Of a DNA stretch of 23,951 nt, positions 9,328 through 17,959 are shown in pieces. The translations under genes and the position numbers were made by a program. Below the pieces are notes generated by a model. The model saw nothing but the letters and a program-made list of their open reading frames with translations. It was not told where the DNA came from and searched no databases. Source of the DNA: Amanita rubescens (taxonomy: Eukaryota; Basidiomycota; Agaricomycetes; Agaricales; Amanitaceae). Numbering within the stretch: position 1 is the first letter of the stretch; every line of letters begins with the position of its first letter. Location: NCBI GenBank assembly GCA_015039365.1, contig WION01000698.1:1-23951 (forward strand), written 5' to 3'.

Positions 9328-9749
9328 AGGGTGGGTGGAGGAAGTTGCAGAGACAGGGCGAGAATACGAGTGGGAACTTAGACGGTAATGATATTGATAC
9401 GTGTCAAAGCCAGGTGTTGATCTAAGCGGTGGAAAGTAAGCGGTGATACAGAGAGAGAGAGACGGGCGGTGGGGGATGCATACCTGGCCGGGTTACTCAT
9501 TATTATATGATCGTAGTTGACGGTAAAAAAGGAATGTTTTTTATTGGTTGATGTGGAAGTCTAGTTCCATTATTGGCCAAGCTTTTGATGGACCTATGAT
9601 TCTAGTATACTTACAGCTCGAAATTATCTACTTGTATCTGCACGCAATCATGTGCATTGTGAATGCATATGATAGTACATTCTCAACGTTCGCGTTAATC
9701 ACAATACACGATTCGTAGTAAGTAACGAAGTTAAGAACCCGATCTTGGA
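9328..9749. other. Tetraspanin upstream region and left edge of GFA duplication
   Basis: Holds the minus-strand promoter and leader of the tetraspanin gene and the 3' flank of GFA copy A. The tandem duplication starts near 9402 (TGTCAAAGCCAGGTGTTGA), about 75 bases upstream of the tetraspanin ATG, so the duplicated unit carries some tetraspanin promoter sequence. A short GA run (GAGAGAGAGAGA) lies near 9450. Confidence 0.55.
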
Positions 9750-10430
9750 TCAATGCTGTGCACGGAGCAACCCGGCTTCATCGGCTTGTTCTTCGGTAGC
9801 GACCAACTTCGTCTTGGCAGCTTGAGGCATCTCGCTCAAATTTACATTTCCATCTTCCTTTTGCAAAGCTCCCGGAATTGGTGGTATCCCTGGCCATCTG
9901 TCTTTGACGAATACTGTTATTCTTACTATCAGCTCATCTGACATTATCAACCATAACGTCTGCACACTCACTTTCTAAAACAACTGGCAGCTTTGTAAAT
10001 TCCTCAAAATTCCCTGCTTTGACGCTCATACGCTCAGGACGCGCGGTTGTTCCACTGTAAAGATGGCTTCCGCAGCCGGAACAGAACCACCTGCTGACTA
10101 GTCAGTGGCGATGGAAGTCAGGCTTGCCGCTTATATCAATGCCATATGAACGAGTACGCTCACCTGTATGGCTGGCAGGATTTACAAACGAATACAGCTT
10201 GACTGTTCCCTCTGCTCTGACGCTTTCGCTGTTCACGGGCACCGCACAGGCATATGCGCTACCGTTGCTACGATAACAATCCTTGCAGTGGCATATTCCC
10301 ATGCCCTGTGATCACCATCAATGACAAACGTGCAGAACGCTAGCAGCGTATCCTGGCGTACCTTGAACCGAGGTTCGGTGTCAACGAACACTTTGCACCC
10401 TCCACATAAACACTGTCCTTCGTAGGGCAT
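9750..10430 (-). CDS. GFA/CENP-V domain protein, copy A
   Basis: Exons 10430-10362, 10305-10164, 10097-9972 and 9913-9750; 166 aa. The GFA zinc ligands are present: C7-x-C9 (CLCGGCKVFVD), C28, C30 and C33 (CHCKDCYRSNGSAYA) and C76/C79 (RWFCSGCGSHLY). The third intron could also end at 9926, giving four more residues, but the acceptor at 9914 matches copies B and C better (E-x-F-x-KDRWP). GFA proteins have a beta-rich zinc fold named after a putative glutathione-dependent formaldehyde-activating enzyme; most fungal members have no proven substrate, so the chemistry is open. Closest relative in the window is copy C. The frame is intact. Confidence 0.87.
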
Positions 10431-10772
10431 GTTGGTTGTAGTGGGAAGATCAACGAAATAATGATATGAAATCTAGGATTTTGCATTGTGGACGCCGGCA
10501 TCCCCGGCCTGTCACGTTTGCTCAAGTGGCGCTGAATCTGATCTTTCCCCGTTCTGGCAGTGCTGAACGCGCAGGTATCAATAGCAAGGCCTGGCGTGCA
10601 TGTTGTTCAATTTTAGAGGACTTGGTAGATTCGACTGACTAATCTTGTGCTTCTGATCTTATAGCTCATTCAAACTTGTCATTGGTAGGGCCAAACGCAC
10701 AGGCGATCTTAGATAGGAATACAGCCGCTAACTAGCCTGCTCGGTATCTCAAACTTGTCGCCATCATCCTCA
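10431..10772. other. Spacer between GFA genes B and A
   Basis: 342 bases that should carry the promoter of copy A and the 3' UTR of copy B. The corresponding 198-base stretch in unit 2 (12572-12769) shares blocks, for example near 10720-10750 and 12720-12745 (GCTAACTAGCCTGCTC), so about 140 bases differ by insertion or deletion. No other feature was seen. Confidence 0.5.
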
Positions 10773-11432
10773 TCACAAATCTTGCTTAGTGTCAGGCGCA
10801 TTTTTCGTTGCCTGAGGGTCCGTCCTCAGTAGTAGTAACTTCGTCTCCTCATTGATGGACTTTGCAGCCTGGCCATCTTCAACTTGCACTGCCCCCGGAA
10901 TCGGAGGAACCGAAGGCCACCTATCTTTCGCAAAAACTGTGCTCCTTCAAGTCAACTCCGATGTACTTCAATTAAAAACACCTCACCTTCTAAGACGATA
11001 GCCATCTTTGTAAATCCATCAATGACGCCAGCTCGCACAAAAGTACGGTCAGGATGAGCACTTGACTGACTGAAGAGGTGAGCACCGCAGTCTGCGCAAA
11101 ACCACCTGCTGACTGATTAAAATATGACGTGACCAAGAATCGAAGCCGTAGGGTAGCACCACTTGCCTGTATTTCCATTCGAGGGATGCACAAATGCGTA
11201 AAGTTTCACCGAGCCCTCTGTCTTTACGCTATCTCTGGGCACGGGCGCTCCGCAGGCAAATGCACCCCCGGTGCTGCGGCTACAATCAGTGCAGTGACAT
11301 AAGACCAGGCCCTATCAATATCTTGATAAGTTGGACAAACACAGGCAGCACGTTTGGACATACCTTGAGAAGAGGTTCGGAATCAACGAAGATTTTGCAG
11401 CCTCCGCATAAGCACTTCCCTTCGTAGAGCAT
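10773..11432 (-). CDS. GFA/CENP-V domain protein, copy B
   Basis: Exons 11432-11364, 11311-11167, 11112-10987 and 10936-10773; 167 aa. Zinc ligands: CLCGGCKIFVD at the N-terminus, CHCTDCSRSTGGAFA (C28, C30, C33) and RWFCADCG (C77, C80). Intron 2 (11166-11113) begins with GCAAGT rather than GTAAGT; the frame works only if a GC-AG intron is accepted, and the same donor class occurs in copy D. The first and third introns are ordinary. The C-terminal tail is charged and has no known domain. Copy D is its duplicate partner. Substrate unknown. Confidence 0.85.
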
Positions 11433-11930
11433 GGTGGGCAAAGGAATGGGGTCAATGCGGAGGTGAACTTGATTATATATACGCCCTATATGGAATGAGT
11501 CAGAATCGAACGGCACAGTCGTGACGTTAACGTTAGTGGGTTCGGAGCTGATTATAATAATTAGATCCTCAAGTTGAACGGGGAGCTTCGGGCATTTATT
11601 GTCCCTTGACATTATTGATTCTTGTCAAAGCCAGGTGTTGATCTAAGCGGTGGAAGGTAAGCGGGCGGGGCATACCTGGCCGAGTTGCTCATTATAATAA
11701 CATGGTCGACGGTAATTAAGCGCTGAATTTTATTGGATGATAGTCTCGCTCCATTTGGGCCTAGTACTTACGGCTCCGAGGAAGGTTGTGCTGGCATCTG
11801 CGCGCACACTACATTATCAACGTTATATCACACCCAAATTTAATACACCGCTTCTATCGCCTGTAACCAAAATATTCACTCCCAAGAAGTTAAGTAAGAA
11901 CCCGATCTTGGATCAATGCTGTGCACGGAA
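11433..11930. other. Junction between the two GFA duplication units
   Basis: Contains the promoter side of copy B, the right end of unit 1 (CCCTTGACA near 11603-11611) and the left end of unit 2 (TGTCAAAG at 11623). Between them lie about 11 bases resembling the sequence left of unit 1 (ATATTGATAC there, ATTATTGATTCT here). The rest is a diverged copy of the non-coding part of unit 1. Confidence 0.6.
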
Positions 11931-12571
11931 CTACCCGGCTTCGTTGGCTTGTTCTTCGGTAGCGACCAGCTTCATCTTGGCAGCTTGAGGCACCTCGCTC
12001 GGGTTTACATTTCCATCTTCCTTTTGCAAAGCTCCTGGAACTGGTGGTATTCCAGGCCATCTGTCTTTGACGAATACTGTTATTCTTATCAGCTCATCTG
12101 ACATTATCAACCGTAACATCTACACTCACTTTCTAAAACAACCGGCAGCTTTGTAAATTCCTCAAAAATCCCTGCTTTGACGCTCACATTCTCAGGACGC
12201 GCGCTTGATCCACTGTAAAGATGGCTTCCGCAACCAGAGCAGAACCACCTGCTGACTAGTTAGTGGCGATGAGCCGCTTATATCAATGCCATAGAACGAG
12301 CGCTGACCTGTATGGCCGGCGGGATTTACAATGGAATGCAGCTTGACTGTTCCCTCTGCTCTGATGTTTTTCTTGTTCGTGAACACCCCACAGGCATATG
12401 CGCTACCGTTGCTACGATAACAATCCTTGCAGTGGCATATTCCTATGCCCTGCGTCCACCATCATCGATAAACTTGCAGAATGCTAGCAGCGTATCATGA
12501 CGTACATTGAATGGTTCGGCATCAATGAACACTTTGCACCCCCCACATAAACAGTGACCTTCGTAGAGCAT
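11931..12571 (-). CDS. GFA/CENP-V domain protein, copy C
   Basis: Exons 12571-12506, 12449-12308, 12255-12130 and 12076-11931; 159 aa. It parallels copy A, with zinc ligands CLCGGCKVF, CHCKDCYRSNGSAYA (C27, C29, C32) and RWFCSGCGSHLY (C75, C78). Differences from A: one codon missing just before the first donor, a changed loop after the CHC motif (TNKKNIRAEG), three bases lost in intron 3 that remove one candidate acceptor but leave the one in use, and a TAG at 11931 that shortens the C-terminus by about six residues. All zinc ligands remain, so I call it a gene rather than a pseudogene. Confidence 0.84.
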
Positions 12572-12769
12572 GTCGGTTGTGGATATGTCAGCGAGAAGAA
12601 CGAAATAAAAAATGATCAGAAATCTAGAGGACTTGGTGAACTATGTAGGCTGACTAATCTTTTAATTTTGATCTTTAATCTCGGGCCAAACGCACGCGCG
12701 ATCTTGGATAGGAATACAGCTGCTAACTAGCCTGCTCAATATCTCAAACTTGGGCCGCCATCATCCTCA

Positions 12770-13375
12770 TCACAAATCTTGCTCGACCTCAGTCGACTTC
12801 ATCTCATCATTGATGGACTTTGAAACTTGGCCCTCAAATTGCATTGCCCCCGGAATCGGAGGAATCGACGGCCACCTATCTTTCGCAAAAACTATGCTCC
12901 TTTAAATCAACTCCGACGTACTTCAATTAACAATACCTCACCTTCTAAGACGATCGGCAACTTTGTAAACGCATCAATCACTCCAGCTTTCACGAAAGAA
13001 CGCTCAGGATGAGCACTTGACTGACTGAGGAGGTGAGCACCGCAGTCCGCGCAAAACCATCTATGGACTGATTAAAGTATGACGTGACCAAGAATCGAAA
13101 CTGTGGGGTAGCGCCGCTTGCCTGTGTTTCCACTCGATGAATAAAGTTTGACTGAGCCCTCTGTCTTTACGCTATCGCTAGGCACGGGCACTCCGCAGAT
13201 AAATGCACCCCCGGTGCTGCGGCTACAATCAGTGCAGTGACATATGACCAAGCCCTATCAATATCTTGATAAGTCGGCCAAACGCAGGCAGCACGTTTGA
13301 ACATACCTTGAGAAGGGGTTCGGCATCAACAACGATTTTGCAGCCTCCGCATAAGCATTTCCCTTCGTAGGGCAT
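12770..13375 (-). CDS. GFA/CENP-V domain protein, copy D
   Basis: Exons 13375-13307, 13254-13122, 13067-12942 and 12891-12770; 149 aa. It is the partner of copy B: CLCGGCKIVVD, CHCTDCSRSTGGAF (C28, C30, C33) and RWFCADCG (C73, C76). Relative to B it lost four codons before the second donor (FVHP in B) and has a shorter, diverged tail. The second intron again starts with GC (GCAAGC, 13121-13068). All indels keep frame, which suggests selection acted for some time after duplication. Confidence 0.84.
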
Positions 13376-13558
13376 GGTGGGCAGTGAATGGGGTCAATGC
13401 GGAGGCGAACTTGATTATATGTAGGCCCTATATAGAATGAGTCAGAATCGAGCGGCACCGTCGTGGCGCTAGTGAGTTCGGAGCTGATTATTCTCAGGCA
13501 TAATTACTAGATCCTCAAGTTGAGCAGGTGAGCTTCGGGCGTTTATTGTCCCTTGACA

Positions 13559-14273
13559 GACTACTACCAACGTTTACTACCAGCAGGTTCATCTGCCCTT
13601 CGATCTAACGCGTATAAAAATCAGATTGTCGGGTATCACTGATATTAATCGATCGAGTACTACACGTATCAAGTGAAGCTTAAGATTCGGCGCGCGGGAT
13701 GTACTAATAGATTTGATGTAATCCAAGGACCCGGGTCAAGCACCACCGTTGACGGTGATGATCAGAAAGAAGATAAGGGCTCCACGGGCGCACGCTAGAC
13801 GTGACTATTGAATTGACGTCAAACGCATCGTCCTCGATCCTATCGTATCACATACATGATGAAGAAGTGCAACAAAAGTCGGTCATATGTACAGAAAAAC
13901 TCTTCGCGGTCAATTAAAATGCACTTCTACTACTTCGACCATATCCTTTGATGAGTCGAACCCGTCTTTCCATGGAGAATCCTTGTCATGATCCGGAAAT
14001 ACCTGATGTACCGCGGGATTTGTCCCCAAGCCAGGGCATCCATTTGAGGATACCGTCCAGGTCATAAGGCAACCCTACGACCAACTCTTCGGGCCAATAC
14101 GCGTTTCGGAAATCATTCTATCACGATGGTGGCGGATGATCACCATTTTTTTATCCCAATATAAGCGACTAAGAAGAAGCTGGGCATGGTCGTAGTCCGA
14201 CTGTCCGAGTCGCGTGACAAGTTATTTCAAGCGTACTGCACCAAAAATAGCTACTAAAGATTCGGGCTCGCAC
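13559..14273. other. Spacer with a decayed coding remnant
   Basis: 715 bases between the end of duplication unit 2 and GFA gene E. The only structure seen is a minus-strand stretch at about 13915-14205 with protein-like but interrupted reading frames, listed separately. Confidence 0.5.
13915..14205 (-). pseudogene. Unidentified degenerate coding remnant
   Basis: Reading minus from 14205, one frame gives SDYDHAQLLLSRLYWDKK and runs to a TAG. A second frame over the middle gives FRNAYWPEELVVGLPYDLDG. The first frame resumes with NPAVHQVFPDHDKDSPWKDG and ends in a stop near 13917. The amino acid composition looks coding in each piece, but the frame shifts and a stop intervenes. I do not recognise the family. 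It could be the end of a decayed gene or a chance pattern. Confidence 0.35.
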
Positions 14274-14891
14274 CTACTCGCGTTCCCACCCGATCGGCAT
14301 ACCCTCAAACTGAGTGGCTCCTTCAGCAGGACTGACACCTGCCCATCTGTCCTTTACGAACACTGCAATGAAACAATTAATCGCGTCATAGCAAGTCAAA
14401 CGTAATCAACTTACCCTCGACTGCGATAGGCAAATTGAGGAATGCATCGATGATACCAGTTTGCACGCAAATGTCTTTACCCATATTTGGGGATTTGTGG
14501 ATCAGCTGGCAACCACAACCAGTACAAAACCATCTCGTCACTGTGTCCAACGAAATTTAACAAACGTCCGAGTAGACGACGACGGAAATTTCAACTAACC
14601 AACGTTGCCGTTGGGTACTGTGACATCAAAAGTCTTGTAAGTCCCTTCAACCTTAACGGAAGTTTCTGGTACGAATACTTGACTGCTGAACGCTGTACCA
14701 TTGCATTTTCTGCAATCTTCACAATGGCATATGACCTGCCCACCAAGCAAAATTCGTGATCAGGTAAAACGCAAAAGTTCCTTGGAGTTGCACTATACGT
14801 TAAACGTTGGGTCGGCGTCGACTATCACTTTTGATGCACCACAAAGGCAGAGTCCTTCGTGGTGCGGGGGAGCCTGAGCCTCGGTTTGCAT
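14274..14891 (-). CDS. GFA/CENP-V domain protein, copy E (divergent)
   Basis: Exons 14891-14799, 14735-14600, 14540-14415 and 14362-14274; 147 aa; introns of 63, 59 and 52 bases at the same positions and phases as in copies A-D, so it is an older relative rather than an independent arrival. An N-terminal extension (MQTEAQAPPHHEG) precedes CLCGASKVIVD; the third cysteine of the CLCGGC motif in A-D is serine here. CHCEDCRKCNGTAFS (C34, C36, C39) and RWFCTGCGCQLI (C82, C85) keep the remaining ligands. It lies outside the duplicated unit and is probably nearest to the ancestral single gene. Substrate unknown. Confidence 0.85.
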
Positions 14892-15498
14892 TGTAACAAT
14901 CTCGTTTGCAAGGGCTTGATTGATGTGGGTGTGTGGGGTTTCCCGCCACGCCGATAGCTTAATATACTCCTACCCTCGGTTTATCTTCCCAATCTTGGCA
15001 TTCCCTTCTCATCGGAGCTCGGGTATACTTGCACCCGCGACCTGATAAATACTTAGCCATCCTGCAAAAAACATGGTGGCATATTTGTATACATATAGCA
15101 GTCGATACCTCAACAAATTGCCTCAACAAATTAAATACAGATTCACTGTCCACCCACCGGGACTGAGCCATTCGTACGGTTCGTTTCTATTGCATCAGAT
15201 CCCGTCAATCGATCAGTATTCTTAGTCAGGTGAACCAGCCGATGGAGCATGAATGATGTTTACTTATGGCATACGGCAAAGTGAAATGTGTTACGAAAGG
15301 CGGTGGTGCGTTCTGTCTCTACAAGTGCAGGTAGGTTGCATAGAAAAAGTTATTGTATCATGGACGACGAATAACACTTTGACGTAGCCATAGACCATTG
15401 TCACCAGAACCCCAAACCGCAAGAGCCACCTGAAGTACGAGCAAGTTAACCACAAGTGATATGAGAATAAGGGCTTGATGATCTGCTTACAAAGATAC
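14892..15498. other. Spacer between GFA gene E and RPS6
   Basis: 607 bases holding the promoter of GFA gene E and the 3' UTR of RPS6. The only repeat seen is a 13-base unit (CCTCAACAAATTG) present nearly twice in tandem at 15108-15132. No gene or RNA was recognised. Confidence 0.5.
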
Positions 15499-16434
15499 TC
15501 AGGCAGCAGTCTTCTGATGAGATGCCTTGATGGCAGCGACCTTGGCCTTTTTGTCGGCAACGCGCTTGGCGATTAGAACACTAGGAAATCGTCAGTAAAC
15601 AGAGCATGCGCTTAGGCGGAACTTGGCATACTCGTATTCTGATTTTTGTTCCTTCTGGCGTTCGATTCTGTGACGCTTGATGGCACGGAGGTGGCGGCGG
15701 CGTTGGAGGCGGACAGGTGTGACCAACCGCTGGATTTTAGGTCTAAAGCAATGGTTAACCAGAGTCCAAGTACGTGGAACGAACGGCGCTTACGCTTTGG
15801 TATAAGGCTTAGCATCGGGTTTCTTCTGGCTCTTCACCTCTCTCCTAATTACGTATTTCCTGACATCATCTTCCTTGCTAAGGTTGAAGAATTTTCTGAT
15901 CTTCGTTGCACGCTTGGGACCGAGGCGCTTGGGGATGACGGTGTCCGTCAGTCCTGGAATTTCGTTCTCGCCTTGTTTAACGATAACGAGGGACAGCACG
16001 GCAATATCGGGGCCCACAATGCATCCGCGCACGGATTTGCGCTTGCGCTCACCGGTACGGCGGATACGGTAACATGAGTGGCCATCGGCGAGGAGAAGGC
16101 GGACACGGTAGGGAAGAAGAACACCCTGCTTCATGGGGAAACCCTGCTTGTCATTTCCACCTGTAATACGGAAGACGTAGCCCTTCCATTCATCACCGAG
16201 CGAATCACCGGGCACTTCTTGTGACATTCTCTTATCCATGAAGACACGGCTGAGTTAATTGGCATAAGTTCAACACACAGAATTATAGAAGAAAGAGTTG
16301 GCATACTAGCGTTTCTCATCATCAATGTCAATGAGTTTTTGGCATCCCGTTGCGGGATCTATGAGCACAGCCCACGTTATACATTATCGTCGCCATCGTT
16401 GAGAAAAAGTCTTACTGGCAATGTTGAACTTCAT
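15499..16434 (-). CDS. RPS6: 40S ribosomal protein S6 (eS6)
   Basis: Five exons: 16434-16416, 16358-16307, 16249-15794, 15742-15632 and 15580-15499; introns of 51-57 bases; 239 aa, the usual length. The start MKFNIA is split from [16 protein letters not shown] by the first intron. Diagnostic stretches follow: [76 protein letters not shown] and [19 protein letters not shown]. It is a component of the small ribosomal subunit, cytosolic with nucleolar assembly. The C-terminus is Lys/Ala-rich and ends in HQKTAA; the RRxS-type phosphorylation sites of yeast and animal S6 are not visible. Divergent from RPS13. Confidence 0.97.
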
Positions 16435-16773
16435 TCTAGGCGCGTATAGTTAGTCATCTATGCCGCAAAATCATAGGATCATCCATACCTGTAGTGTTTA
16501 TTCCGTCGTCACTGTTGGCGTCGAGGGCGAAAAGCTCGAGCTAGAAACGGACGTTAGTACTGCAACACTCGCAAACTTCCGCCTCGCTAGGGTAGAATTA
16601 AGGTTTGCAACTGTACAGCTGACTTCGGCATTTCCCACACCCAACACACCGCGATTGATCGTTCGCCGTCGCCGACAAAACTCAAGACAACTTTCCCTCA
16701 AGACTTTTATCAATAATCGTAAGTTACTTTTGAAACATCTGGTATAAAAAGTTGAATCTTTGGCAGAGTCAAC
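16435..16773. promoter_or_regulatory. Shared divergent promoter of RPS6 and RPS13
   Basis: 339 bases separate the two ATGs. On the RPS13 side TATAAAAA occurs at 16743-16750, only 24 bases from the ATG. Mid-region elements resembling ribosomal-gene boxes are CTAGGGTAGA (near 16588) and CCCACACCCAACACACC (near 16635); both recall fungal ribosomal protein promoter motifs but are not exact matches to one I can name with certainty. A shared control region would match the stoichiometric need for both proteins. Confidence 0.6.
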
Positions 16774-17402
16774 ATGGGTCGTATGCACGCTCCCGGAAAG
16801 GGCATTTGTACGTTGCAAGAAAATATAAGAAACGCTCGTCTAAACATGGCTGTTATGTAGCGTCCTCTGCCCTGCCATACCGCCGCACTCCGCCTTCTTG
16901 GCTAAAAACGACTCCTGAAGAGGTCGTTGAGCAAATCATCAAGCTCGCCCGCAAGGGTTTGACACCTTCTCAAATCGGTGTAACTCTCCGTGACTCGCAT
17001 GGCATTCCCCAAGTTCGTTTCGTCACCGGTAACAAAATTCTTCGTATCCTCAAGTCCCAAGGTTCGTTATCCATCCAATCTATACCCACTTTATCTCACT
17101 CATTCGCCTATCATCAACTCCTTCCTGCTATAACCTTGTCACTTTGACATCTGTTGTAATATGCCTTTTGTTTGGGGATAGGACTTGGCCCATCCATCCC
17201 TGAGGACCTTTGGCACCTCATCAAAAAGGCGGTTGCCGTTCGCAAACACCTGGAGACCAACCGCAAGGACAAGGACTCCAAGTTCCGTCTCATCTTGATC
17301 GAATCGAGGATTCATAGGCTTGCTCGGTACTACAAGACCAAGCAGCAGATTCCTCCTACGTTCAAGTATGATTCGGCTACTGCGTCCACCCTGATTGCAT
17401 AG
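16774..17402 (+). CDS. RPS13: 40S ribosomal protein S13 (uS15)
   Basis: Three exons: 16774-16807, 16861-17061 and 17182-17402; introns of 53 and 120 bases; 151 aa, exactly the usual eukaryotic length. Start [11 protein letters not shown] is followed across the first intron by [16 protein letters not shown], then [65 protein letters not shown] and [14 protein letters not shown]. An ATG at 16752 opens a longer unspliced frame, but only the start at 16774 gives the conserved N-terminus. It is a component of the small ribosomal subunit. Intron 2 is the longest of the pair; I looked for C/D-box snoRNA signals in it and saw none. Confidence 0.97.
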
Positions 17403-17959
17403 ATATGCAGGATAGCGTGGCTTACGATATACACTGGTCTTTGTTATGCATGTGTAGCACAAATTAGGCTTTATGACATTATATATGTATAGGGTCGTAC
17501 GCCTATCAGTTATGGAATGTGGTGGCACACATCACGTACCTCGCAGATAGCAATTCTCGGTAAACTATGGTGAAATTTTCACATACCAACAACCCCTTCA
17601 CCCCGACCTATCAACCTTCTTCCATGGCCCATCGACGAAGAACGGCCGGATCAGACAAAAGGCTAGCGAAAAGCGTAGTAGGATCCAGAGGATGGCGAAT
17701 TCGTTGATAGACGGTTGTTCAAGCAGTGATAGTGATAATCTATATGAGTGTCGTCGTGCATCACGTCAAAAAAGACGCAAATTTATTGGTCTGACTACGG
17801 GAGACTAGTGATAATCGTATAAACTTCAACTCAGGTTCCACGACATACAATCTATTCGGCACTCTCGAAAAACAAATCAGGCAAAGAAGTTACTGTAACA
17901 GAGCTCGATCTTCCACCCAATTCAAGTTTGACCGTGACGCACTAGGTAATAAAACAGCT
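17403..17959. other. Spacer downstream of RPS13 and F-box genes
   Basis: 557 bases where RPS13 (plus) and the F-box gene (minus) converge. It holds one copy of the direct repeat flanking the F-box gene (about 17520-17600). From 17530 to 17815 a plus-strand frame of about 90 codons is open but has no conserved motif, so it is not called. Confidence 0.5.
17520..17600. repeat. Direct repeat flanking the F-box gene, left copy
   Basis: Contains GTGGCACACATCAC, GTACCTCGCAGATAGCAATT, CTCGGTAAACTA and TGGTGAAATTTT in this order; the same blocks recur at 19437-19560. Confidence 0.8.

Larger units (their letters stand above)
9402..11611. repeat. GFA duplication, unit 1 (genes A and B)
   Basis: The unit begins with TGTCAAAGCCAGGTGTTGA and ends in CCCTTGACA. 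The same landmarks recur at 11623 and 13551-13558, an offset of about 2,221 bases at the left end. It contains GFA genes A and B in the same order and orientation as C and D in unit 2, and non-coding stretches also match, so a DNA segment was duplicated rather than single genes. Confidence 0.85.
11623..13558. repeat. GFA duplication, unit 2 (genes C and D)
   Basis: A diverged tandem copy of 9402-11611, about 280 bases shorter because of several deletions in non-coding parts and small in-frame ones in genes. Both genes in it keep open spliced frames. Confidence 0.85.

Noticed and set aside
16752..16773. Upstream ATG for RPS13
   Set aside because: The frame from 16752 crosses the first intron unspliced and lacks the conserved N-terminus given by the ATG at 16774.
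17062..17181. Possible snoRNA in the longer RPS13 intron
   Set aside because: No RTGATGA C box paired with a CTGA D box was found.
17530..17815. Plus-strand open frame of about 90 codons rich in Lys, Arg and Ser
   Set aside because: It has no good start and no motif, and it overlaps a repeat; probably chance.
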